From Saprospiraceae bacterium (GTDB taxonomy: Bacteria > Bacteroidota > Bacteroidia > Chitinophagales > Saprospiraceae), in assembly GCA_022841345.1 (NCBI GenBank), contig JALHRR010000037.1:1-47246 (forward strand): a DNA stretch of 47,246 nt, read 5' to 3'. Each line of letters starts with the position of its first letter. Within the stretch, counting starts at the first letter, position 1. A model generated the notes under the pieces. The model saw only the letters and a list, made by a program, of their open reading frames with translations, was not told where the DNA came from and did no database searches. Below, in pieces: positions 33,417-45,400 of the stretch. A program made the position numbers and the translations under genes.

Positions 33417-36400
33417 TTAACGGTATAGGGTTACATCTCCTTTAAGGAAGATAATTCTGCCATTGATGAGTTCTGCATATGTGTAGTAAACAAATACGGC
33501 TGGATTCATAGGCTTTCCTTTGAAGTTGCCATCCCATCCGAACAGAGGATCATTTGGAAGGAAGTCATTCAGTTCAAAGACTTTTTCACCCCAACGGTCG
33601 TAGATTTTAAGCTCTACAATACGCTTCACTCCGGGATCTGTAAAGATCATAAAGACGTCATTGATGCCATCTCCGTTTGGAGAGAAGATATCCGGAATAA
33701 AGATATTAGCCCTGGAGTCAACCCTGATCTCTATCTCATCAGAAGCAGGGCATCCATTCAAATCAAATATCGTTAGAGTATATGTAGTGTTCTGAATAGG
33801 GCTTGCAAATGGATCCAGACACTCTGTACATGACAACCAAGTGGTCGGATCCCATGTGAATGAACTAATATTGCCTGCCGGAATACTAAATGTAGGAATG
33901 ATATGATGAGATTCACCCAGCTGGATGGTGACATCCGGGCCAAGATCCACAAATATCTCCGGCGTCTGAGTAATCTGAATCAAAGTATCCCAGAAACAAT
34001 TGTTTGCATCAGAAATTCTGACAGTGTAGCTACCAACAGAAAGTCCTGTAAATAAGCCTGGTGATGGATTCTGGTGAGGAGGTCCCGTAAGCGTAATATT
34101 ATATGGTGCGGTGCCGCCGACAATATTGATCACTTCAACTGAACCATTCTGAGTTCCAAAACATGTAGGTTTAACAATTACATCTGCCCCTTCCGGAGAG
34201 GTCATAGCAACAACGAAAACAGAATCCTGACCACTACATCCTGAAGAATTTGTATAAGTCAGATAATACCAGCCTGCTTCATCGACATAAGGACGAGGAT
34301 TGGTGGCAGAAGCTGAAGTAATAGAAGGTCCGGTCCATAAATATGTACCCTGAGGTGCAGGATCTATTCCAATATAAGCATATGGATCCAGACAATCCAA
34401 TACCTGGTCATCTCCAACAGGAGCTACTGCTTCCGGAGAGAAAATAACTTCAAATGTATCTGTGCCTACACAACCATTGCTGTTTGTTACAGTCACAGAA
34501 TATACTCCCGGATTCATAACATAAATCGAATTGGATGATGCTCCTGTAGACCATTGTATGGCCCCCTGAACATTGAATATCAATAAGTGCGATGAATCAC
34601 CTATGCAGATCGAAGCATCTCCATTAATTTGTGGAAGAACAGGCGGGTGTTCATTTAAAATAAATATAACCATACTATCACAACCAATAGTTGATTGAAG
34701 GTTGAATGTATATGTTCCGCTTTGAGTAAACAGGGAATCCATGAATTCATACGAGCTGCCGGGGCAGATCGCAGCCTGAAGCGTATCGGATAACATGGGC
34801 TGAACTGTCAATAAAAGTACGCCTGTACTATCACACCCATTGCCAGACTGATCCTGATGCAAATAAGTACCGGAACTGCCATAAGATATTCCATTATACA
34901 GATAAGTTTCACCCTGACATATAGTAACAGAAGTCGTATCGGAAGCAGTCTGAATAATATTCAATGTAAGGGTAATAATACTATCGCAGCCCAGGTCAGT
35001 CTGTAATGAATCCACGTATGTGCCCGCCTGAGAGAGTAATGTGCCATTGAAATCGTACGAATCTCCTTCGCAAATGGTAGAACTGACACCCATTTCATAT
35101 GTCGGCATGATGCTCAGATCCACCACAATAATACTATCGCAACCATTCGCAGTTGAAAGTGTGTCCGTATACATACCACCATTAGAAATTACTCTGCCAT
35201 TAAACTGGAAATTGTCGCCATCACAAATGGTCACATGCACGGTATCCCGGAATATTGGCCAGAGCACAACTTCCAGTATTACTGTACTATCGCATCCGAG
35301 TGAGCTATTGGTCACATAAGTGTATATTCCGGCATCAGAATAAGTCTGACCATTCCAGTTGAGACTATCGCCTCTGCAGAGAGGAGCAAAGAATGTATCC
35401 TGCGGACTATCCATCATGCTCAATTCAAGTATCTGAATGCTGTCGCATCCGTTGACTGTTTGGAGCTGGGTTTCAAATACACCTCCGGTATCATAATATA
35501 GACCATTCCAAAGTACACTATCCCCCGGGCAGATTGCCTGAGTAAATGTTTCAGTATATTCTTCATGGACAGCAAGTTCTAAAACGAAGATGCTATCACA
35601 TCCGGAAGGAGCCTGGTAAACTCTCTGATAAGTACCAGGAGTAGAATATGAAGTGCCATGGAACATAATGTTTTCTCCAGGACAGATGGAAGTGACTAAA
35701 GTATCACGAGATACAGGAATAGCATATAATACCAGGGTAACAATACTGTCGCAACCATTTGCTGATATCAGTTCCTCAGTGTAGAATCCAGTTTCTTTAT
35801 AATACTTATTTTTCCACAACAAACTATCTCCATGACAAATAATGAAATCATGGTAGGATACCAAGGTGAATGTTACTGTTAAATTGAGTGTGACTATTGA
35901 GTCGCATCCGGTTGATGATTGCAATTCAGCAACGTAAGTTCCTGTGTTGGAAACAACATTACCGTTGAAGATGTACACTTCGTTCTGACAGATGGTTACA
36001 TCAAGAGTAGTCTGTAACACATTAGTCAAAATAAGATTCAAAGTAACAATACTATCGCAACCTGCAGGTGTGGTCAGATTTGCTGTGTAGACTCCCGGAC
36101 CGTTGAGAGTCTGTCCATTGAAAGAGTATGTTCCACCCGGGCAAATCTCGGCTGTGAAAGTATGAGTGATGGGTGGTGCCCAGCTAAGGATCAGTGTGAC
36201 CATACTATCACAGCCCATATTATTCTGAGTGAAGTGGTAATAAGCACCCTGAGCAGAAACTATCTGGCCGTGGAAGTTATAAGAACCTCCCTGACAGATC
36301 TGGACTGAAATTTGTTCTGTCAGCGTCGGAGTTGTTGTCAGTATTAACGTGACTATACTGTCACAACCTTCTTCAGAAGTCAAAGTGGCCATGTAAGTTC

Positions 36401-39400
36401 CGGGATTGGTAATAATCTGGCCATTGAAATTGTATTCACTTCCTGTACATATCTCAACATTGATAGTTTCTTCCAAATAAGGTATAACAGTCAGGGTCAT
36501 AACTATGAGACTATCACAACCTTGTGAGGTAGTAAGCAAATGGGTGTAAGTTCCGGCTTGTGTCAGGATCTGACCAAAGAAATCATACGATGCACCAAGA
36601 CAAATTTCCTGATCCTTAGCAGAAGTAAGTATTGCATCAACTTGAAGAACAAGGTAAACAATACTATCACAACCTTCCGCAGTTGTTAAATCATGAGAAT
36701 AAGTGCCAGCCGTCGTCAATGTCTGACCAAAGAAATCATACCAACCTCCCTGACAAATAGTAGCTTGTGTAGTGCTGGAAAGTGGCGGATTAACTGTCAA
36801 ATTCAATACTACTAAACTATCACAACCATCCGGGGTTGTATAATTTGCGGTATAGGTGCCATCAGAAGATAAGGATTGGCCGTCAAACTGATATGTACCT
36901 CCCTGACAGATGCTGGCATTGATTGTATTGGTTAAGATTGGATTCACAGTAAGAGTCAGTAAAACAATGCTATCACAGCCAAATGCATTAGTAGTGTTGT
37001 AAGTGTAGGTTCCGGAAGTGTTCAGAATGTCGCCATTGAAATCATAGGTTCCACCAAGGCAAATCTCTGCAAATATAGCTTCTGCCAGCACTGGTGCAAT
37101 ACTGAGATTCAAAGTCACAATACTATCGCAGCCTGCATTATTGGTAGTGTTATATGTATAGACCCCTGCCTGATCAAGTATAGTTCCATTAAAGTCAAAT
37201 GTACCTCCTGCACAGATTTCAATATTTAATTGGCCGGTTAAAACAGGGCTGACTGTTAAGTTGAGTGTGATGATACTATCACATCCTGCTGCAGTGATAA
37301 TTGTGTCTATATAGATTCCCTGAGTATTCAGAATTTCGCCATTGAAGTCAAAAGTTGAACCCTGACAAATAGTGGCATCTATGCTTGAATAGATGGCAGG
37401 GAAAGTAGATAAAAACAAGTTGATAATGCTATCACAACCATTGACTGAAGTCAAAGTATGCTGGTAAGAACCAGGAAGAGTAAGGTTTGTTCCAAAGAAA
37501 TCATATGTTCCACCATCACATATAGTAACATTCAATGATGTTGTGAGGGCAGGTGTAACTGTCAGGTGTAAAATCACTGAACTATCGCAACCTTCCGCAG
37601 TAGTTAACTCGGTCAAATACATTCCAGGGCTAGTGAGGGTACTTCCATTGAACATATAAACTGCTCCCTGGCAGATCTCAGCGAATATGTGCTCAGGGAC
37701 ATGAGGCACTACTGTAAGGTGAAGCGTGACAAGACTATCGCAACCTTCACTATTGCTTAACAGGCTCACGAAAGTGCCTGAACTTGACAGTTCACTTCCA
37801 TTAAAGAAGTATGTGGTTCCTTCGCAAATCTCAACATCTATTGTTTCAACAAGTGCCGGAGTTAAGGTTAAAATCAAAGTCACTATACTATCACAGCCAT
37901 TGGAATTTGTGGTTTGGTGAGTATAAACACCGCCTGATGTAATTGTGCTTCCATTGAATTGATAAGAAGAACCGGCACATATTTCTGCAATGATTTGTTC
38001 CGTCAGAATTGGCAATACAGTTAATTCCAGAACAACTGAACTGTCGCATCCCTGTGCGTTCGTGGTAAAGTAGTAGTAAGTTCCTGATGTATTATAAGTG
38101 GATCCATTAAATTCATATCCAACACCCTGGCAAATTTCTGCTGTTATTGTTTCCTCAATAATAGGAGTCACTGATAAAATTAAGGTGACTATGCTATCAC
38201 ATCCAAATACATTGGTAAGGTCTGCTGTAAATGTTCCGGCAGTCGTGAGGAGCTGGCCATTAAAATCATAAGTAGCTCCCTGGCAAATTTCTGCTGTTAT
38301 TGTTTCTTCCAGGGCTGGATTGACTGTCAAAATCAGGGTGACAATGCTATCACAGCCCGCTGATGTTGAAAGATCAGAAGTGTATGTTCCGCTCGCTGAT
38401 AGAATTTGACCATTGAAGTCAAATGTTGCACCCTGACAAATTTCTGCGGTAATTGATTCTTCCAAAGCAGGACTTACAGTCAAAATCAAAGTTACAATGC
38501 TGTCACAACCTGTGGCAGTTGTAAGATCAGCGGTATATGTTCCGCTGACAGATAACATCTGACCATTGAAATCATAAATAGCTCCCTGGCAAATTTCTGC
38601 AGTTATTGTTTCTTCTAATGCGGGGCTCACAGTAAGAATGAGGGTCACAATACTATCGCAGCCAGCATTTGTAGTCAGGTCTGCAGTATAAGTTCCGCTT
38701 GCTGTCAATAATTGTCCATTGAAATTATATGTAGCACCGCGACAAATTTCAGCGGTTATTGTTTCTTCTAATGCAGGATTTACAGTGAGTATCAATATGA
38801 TGGTTGAGTCACAGCCTTCTGCTGTTGTTATAGTGGAAGTGTAAGATCCACTGGTATTCAATTGCTGGCCATTGAAATCATATATCGCTCCCTGGCAAAT
38901 TTCAGCTGATATTGTTTCTTCCAACGCCGGGCTCACTGTCAAGATCAATGTCACAATGCTGTCGCATCCCTGAGCGTTTGTTTGATCTGAAGTATATGTT
39001 CCACCCACCGTCAGCATCTGACCATTGAAATCATAAATCGCTCCCTGGCAAATTTCTGCTGTTATAGTTTCTTCCAAAGCAGGATTGACAGTAAGCAATA
39101 ATGTAACTATACTATCGCAGCCTTCAGCATTGGTCAGGTCAGCTGTATACGTTCCGCTGATGGTTAGCATCTGACCATTGAAATCGTAAGTCGCTCCCTG
39201 GCATATTTCCGCTGTTATTGTTTCCTCAAATGCCGGATTAACTGTCAGCAACAATGTCACAATACTATCACAGCCATCTGCATTAGTCAGGTCAGCTGTA
39301 TACGTTCCGCTGGTGCTTAGTATCTGTCCATTGAAATCATAGGTAATTCCCTGACAAATTTCTGCTGTTATTGTTTCTTCAAATGCCGGATTAACTGTCA

Positions 39401-42400
39401 AATTAAGTGTAACGATGCTATCACAACCGGCAGCTGTAGTCAGGTCAGCAACATAAATACCTGTTTCAGTCAACATCTGACCATTGAAGTCATACACAGC
39501 CCCCTGACAAATTTCTACCGTGATAGTTTCTTCCAATGGCGGATTGACCATTAATATGAGCGTCACAATGCTATCACAACCTTCTGAATTAACCAAATTA
39601 GCAATATAGGTACCACTGGTGCTGAGCAACTGGCCATTGAAATCATAAATGGCCCCCTGACATATATCAACCGCAATGGTTTCTTCCAGAGCAGGGAGGA
39701 CGGTTAGAATGAGTGTAACAATACTATCACAACCATCTGAATTAGTCAGATCAGAAGTATAAGTTCCGGCAGCAGATAGTAATTGTCCGTTGAAATCATA
39801 AATCGCGCCCTGACAAATCTCCACACTGATAGTTTCTTCAAGTACAGGACTTACAGTCAAGTTCAGTGTTATAATACTATCGCAGCCATTGATCGAAAGA
39901 AGTGTATCTGTATAAATGCCGGTAGCATCCACTAAAATACCATTGAAATCATAAGCCTGACCTTCGCAAATTTCCTCTGTGAGCTGAATGGAGAAATTCG
40001 GATAGACCGTGAGTGTTATATTAAGTATTGAATCACAGCCAAAATTAGAAAGTAAAGTATCAGAATAGAAGCCAGTAACTGAGATTACATTTCCATTAAA
40101 ATCGTAAGATTCACCTTCGCAGATTTCTATATTTAAATCATTGACAAAGATCGGTAATACCATTAAAGTGAGGTTCTCAATAGAATCACATCCAAATGAA
40201 GTCTGCAGGGTGTCAGTGTATGAACCGGCAGCATTTAAAATTGTCCCATTGAAGTTGTAAGTATCCCCTTCACAAATTTCAACAAGAATATCATTGTTGT
40301 AAATTCGATGTACAGTCAGGATCAGGTTTTCTATAGAATCACATCCAAATTCAGTCTGCAAAGAGTCTGAATAAACACCAGCAATGGTCAGTAGAGTACC
40401 ATTGAAATCATATGATTCGCCTTCGCAAATCTCTGCAGATGAATCTGAAGAATAAACCGGATGAACTGTCAATGTCAGGTTCTCAATGGAATCACATCCA
40501 AATGCTGTCTGCAATGTATCTATATATAAACCACCAATTGTAAGAAGAGTGCCATTGAAATCATAGGTTTCGCCTTCGCAAATTTCAGCACTAATATCAT
40601 TCGTGAAGACTGGATGAACGATTAAAGTCAGATTCTCTATAGAATCACATCCAAATGATGTCTGCAATGTATCAATGTAAACACCTGCATCAAATACCGG
40701 ATTACCATTAAACAAGAGTGTATCCCCTTCACAAATTTCAGCCACGATGTGGTTTTCTTCAACTCCGGTCACTATAATGGTTTGAGCAATAATGGTTTCA
40801 TTTCCACAATCATCAGAAATTGTCCAGGTTCTGGTTATAGTCTCAGGGTAGATTTGTCCATTGCTGGTTTCGACTCCAGTTGCATTTCCTGCGTTTCCAC
40901 AATTATCAGTCCATGGGAGAGCAGGCATTTCAGGAACTATTTCAAGACATTGAACAGTAATGTTAGCAGGGCTATCCAGGAATACAGGAGGTATGGTATC
41001 CAATACCGTAATTACCTGAGAACAAGTACTCATATTCATACACAAATCAGTAATTCCGTATATTCTGGTGACAATTTCCGGACAGGAACCAATTGAATTT
41101 TCAGAAATCAACACAAAGCTCGAAGAGTCAAGTCCACAATTATCAGCAACTGAACCACCAGCGAAAATAAAGTCAATGATTGATGTAAACACCGGTGGAA
41201 CATCAGAAAGGCACTGAACTTCAGCAGCACCAATACAAGATATTATCGGAGCTTCTAAATCTGAAACATCAATTGTTTGTGTTGCGGTGCGTGAATTTCC
41301 ACAAAGATCCGTTGCGATAAATACTCTGATGATCTGGAAAGTATTTTCACAAATACCAGGAATCGTATCTCTAATTTCTACAATTTCAACGGTGCTGCAA
41401 TTATCAATTCCTGTTGCATTTTCGAATATTAGATTATCGTCACATGAAGCGGAATAGCTTGTTGGTATAAAATTAAATAATGGAGCAAGAGTATCCCTGA
41501 TTTCAATACGCTGAATTGCAGAGGTGGTATTGCCGCAACCATCCGAAGCAACGAAGGTTCTTTGAATATCAAAATTGAATAAGCAATCACCAGGTAAAGT
41601 ATCCCGCTGTTCAGTTATGGTAACCATACCACAAAGGTCCATTGCCTGAGGGTCCTCAAAAACTACCGGATCATCACATGAAATTGCATAGTCGGCAGGA
41701 ACAAAAGTAAACTCAGGAGCGCCGTCATCACCGGATCCAATTGTTTGAGTTGCGGTAGCAGTATTACCACATAAGTCAGTTGCCGTAAATGTTCTTATTA
41801 TTACAAAACTGCCTTCACAAATACCCGGAATAGAATCTCTTACTTCTGTTATTATGACATTGCCGCAGTTATCAGTAGCTGTTGCTGGTTCATAAACAAT
41901 CTCTTCATTACATCCCAGATCAATATCAGCAGGAACAAAAGTGAATACCGGCAGGATTTCATCGGTAACAGTTATAGTCTGAACAAGTGTTGTAGTATTT
42001 CCACAAATATCTGTTGCAGTAAATGTTCTCACAATGCTAAACTCATTATCACAAGAGCCAGGAGTATTTATTTCAGTTACCGTCACATTTGCCTGTCCGC
42101 AATTATCAGAAGCTTCAAGTACTGGAATTGCCGGAATTGTTTCTTCACAACCTATAGTTTCATCCACTGGAATATCTAAGAATGCAGGAGGAATTATATC
42201 ATTAATCGTTATGACCTGAGAGCAGGTAGATACATTCATGCAATGATCCATAATTGAGTAAATCCGGGTAATTACCGTAGGGCAATTTCCGCTAAGATCT
42301 TCAGAAACAAATGTAAAGCTGCTGGAATCAATATCACAATTATCTGAAATTGTTCCACCTGCATTGATGAATTCATCAAGTGAGGTATATGGAATTGGTA

Positions 42401-45400
42401 AATCTTCAATACACTGAAGTGCCAGATCGACAGGACATGTGATGACAGGTGCATTATCATCGATAACATTGATTATCTGAACATGAGTAATTACTCTTCC
42501 ACAAATGTCTGTGAATGTCCAGGTAACAGTCGCTCCTGTACCACAAGCCATTAAATCACCACTTAAAATGCCCGGGACTGATCCGGAAATATCACATAAT
42601 GCTGATGCATCATTTGAATAATTTAAATTGCCCGGCACAAAACTCGCTGCTTCCTCACAAGTTAATGTAATATCAGCAGGTGGGTTTACAAAAGAGGCTG
42701 CAGATGTAGGCTCAATTGTAACATTTTGTATATGAGAAATCACCCGTCCGCATGGATCTGTAAAGGTCCATGTTATTGTCTGAGTGCCACCACATTCATC
42801 AAAAGTTCCGGATAAGGTGCCAGGTACAACGCCTGAAATCTCGCATGATCCGGCTTGTCCATTTGAATAGCTTAGATTCGAAACTGCATATTCAGAAGCT
42901 TCAAGGCAATTTAGTATTATATCTGCGGGGGCGTTTAAAAAGAGAGCTTCGGGTGCAGGCTCAATTGAAATAGTCTGAGTATGCGTGATCGTTCTGTCGC
43001 ATTCATCTGTGAAGGTCCATGTAATTGTTTGTGTTCCGCCGCATGCATCGAATGAGCCAGAGATGGTTCCAGGTACACTTCCTGCAATCTCACACGCACC
43101 TGTTTCTCCATTTGTATAACTTAAGTCAGATATTGTAAATGTTGCAGCTTCTTCACAAGTCAATGTGATGTCCGCCGGTGCGTTGATGAATACAGCAGCT
43201 GGTGCCGGCTCGATCGTGATCGTCTGTGTATGAGTGATCGTTCTGCTGCATTCATCTGTGTATGTCCATGTGATTGTTTGCGTTCCTCCGCAAGTATCGA
43301 ATGTGCCAGAGATGGCTCCAGGTACAGTTCCTGTAATCTCGCAAGTTCCCGTTTCGCCATTTGTATAAGCCAAATCAGTTGCAGTTAATGTTGCAGCTTC
43401 TTCACAAGTCAATGTGATGTCCGCCGGTGCGTTGATGAATGTAGCTGCTGGTGCTGGTTCTATCGTGATCGTCTGTGTATGTGTGATCGTTCTGTCGCAT
43501 TCATCTGTGAATGTCCAGGTAATCGTTTGAACTCCTCCGCATGCATCGAATGTGCCAGTGATGGCTCCAGGTACAGTTCCAGCAATCTCGCAATTTCCTG
43601 TTTCGCCATTCGTGTAAGCCAGTTCAGATGCAGTAAATGTTGCAGCTTCTTCGCATGTCAATGTGATGTCAGCTGGTGCGTTGATGAAAGTAGCAACTGG
43701 TGCCGGTTCGATTGTGATTGTCTGTGTATGCGTGATTGTTCTGTTACAAGCATCTGTGAATGTCCAGGTAATTGTCTGAGTACCACCGCAAGCATCAAAT
43801 GTCCCGCTAACTGCTCCCGGTAATGTTCCTGCAATCTCACATGCACCTGTTTCTTCATTTGTGTAAGTTAAATCAGTTGCTGTAAATGTTGCCGCTTCTT
43901 CACAAGTCAATGTAATGTCAGCTGGTGCGTTGATGAAAGCAGCAACTGGTGCTGGTTCGACTGTGATCGTCTGTGTATACGTGATAGTTCTTCCGCAGTC
44001 ATCTATGAATGTCCATGTAATCGTTTGAACTCCTCCGCATGCATCGAATGTGCCACTTACAGCTCCAGGTACAGTTCCGGCAATCTCGCATGCTCCCGTT
44101 TCACCATTTGTATATGCCAAATCAGTTGCAGTAAATGTTGCAGCTTCTTCGCATGTCAATGTGATATCCGCCGGTACATTGATGAATGTCGCCGCTGGTG
44201 CCGGTTCTATCGTGATCGTCTGAGTATGTGTGATCGTTCTGTCGCAAGCATCTGTGAATGTCCAGGTAATCGTTTGAACTCCTCCACATGCATCGAATGT
44301 ACCGCTTACAGCTCCCGGTACATTTCCAGCAATCTCGCAATTTCCTGTTTCGCCATTCGTGTAAGCCAGTTCAGATGCAGTAAATACTGCAGCTTCTTCA
44401 CATGTTAATGTAATATCAGCAGGAGCATTAATGAATGCAGCAGCAGGTGCAGGCTGAATGGTAATTGTCTGAGTATGAGTGATTGTTCTGTCACAAGCAT
44501 CCGTAAATGTCCATGTAATTGTCTGAGTACCGCCGCAAGCATCGAAGCTTCCGCTTACTAGTCCAGGTACTGAACCAGTAATCTCGCAAGCTCCTGTTTC
44601 TCCATTTGTATAGCTTAAGTCTGTTGCAGTAAATATTGCAGCTTCTTCGCAAGTCAATGTGATGTCAGCCGGTGCATTGATGAATGTGGCTGCTGGTGCC
44701 GGTTCGATCGTGATCGTCTGTGTATGCGTTATCGTTCTTCCGCATTCATCAGTGAAAGTCCAGATAATTGTCTGAGTACGACCGCAAGCATCAAATGACC
44801 CGCTTACCGCTCCCGGTACAGTTCCTGTAATCTCACATGCACCTGTTTCTCCATTTGTATAGCTTAGGTCAGATGCAGTAAATGTTGCAGCTTCTTCGCA
44901 TGTCAATGTGATATCTGCAGGTGCATTGATGAATATTGGCAAAGGAGCTGGCTGGGTAGTTATCGTCTGAACATGTGTGATAACTCTTCCACATTCATCT
45001 GTAAATGTCCATGTTACTGTTTCTACACTACCACACACATCAAATATTCCACTCAAAATACCAGGAACAGTTCCTGAGATTTCACAAGAACCTGACATTC
45101 CGTTGCTATACTCTAAAGATCCTGCTGCATAGTTTTGGCCTTCCTCACATGTTAATAAGATGTCACCTGGCACATTTATAAATGCTGCTTGAGGTGTAGG
45201 TTCGATCGTAATCGTTAGTGTATGTGTGATTGTTCTGTCGCATTCATCTGTGAAGGTCCAGGTAATTGCTTGAGTACCTCCGCAAGCATCGAATGCGCCA
45301 GTGATGGTTCCAGGTACAGTTCCTGCAATCTCGCACGCCCCTGTTTGGCCATTTGTAAAGCTTAAGTCAGTTGCAGTAAATGTTGCAGCTTCTTCGCATG

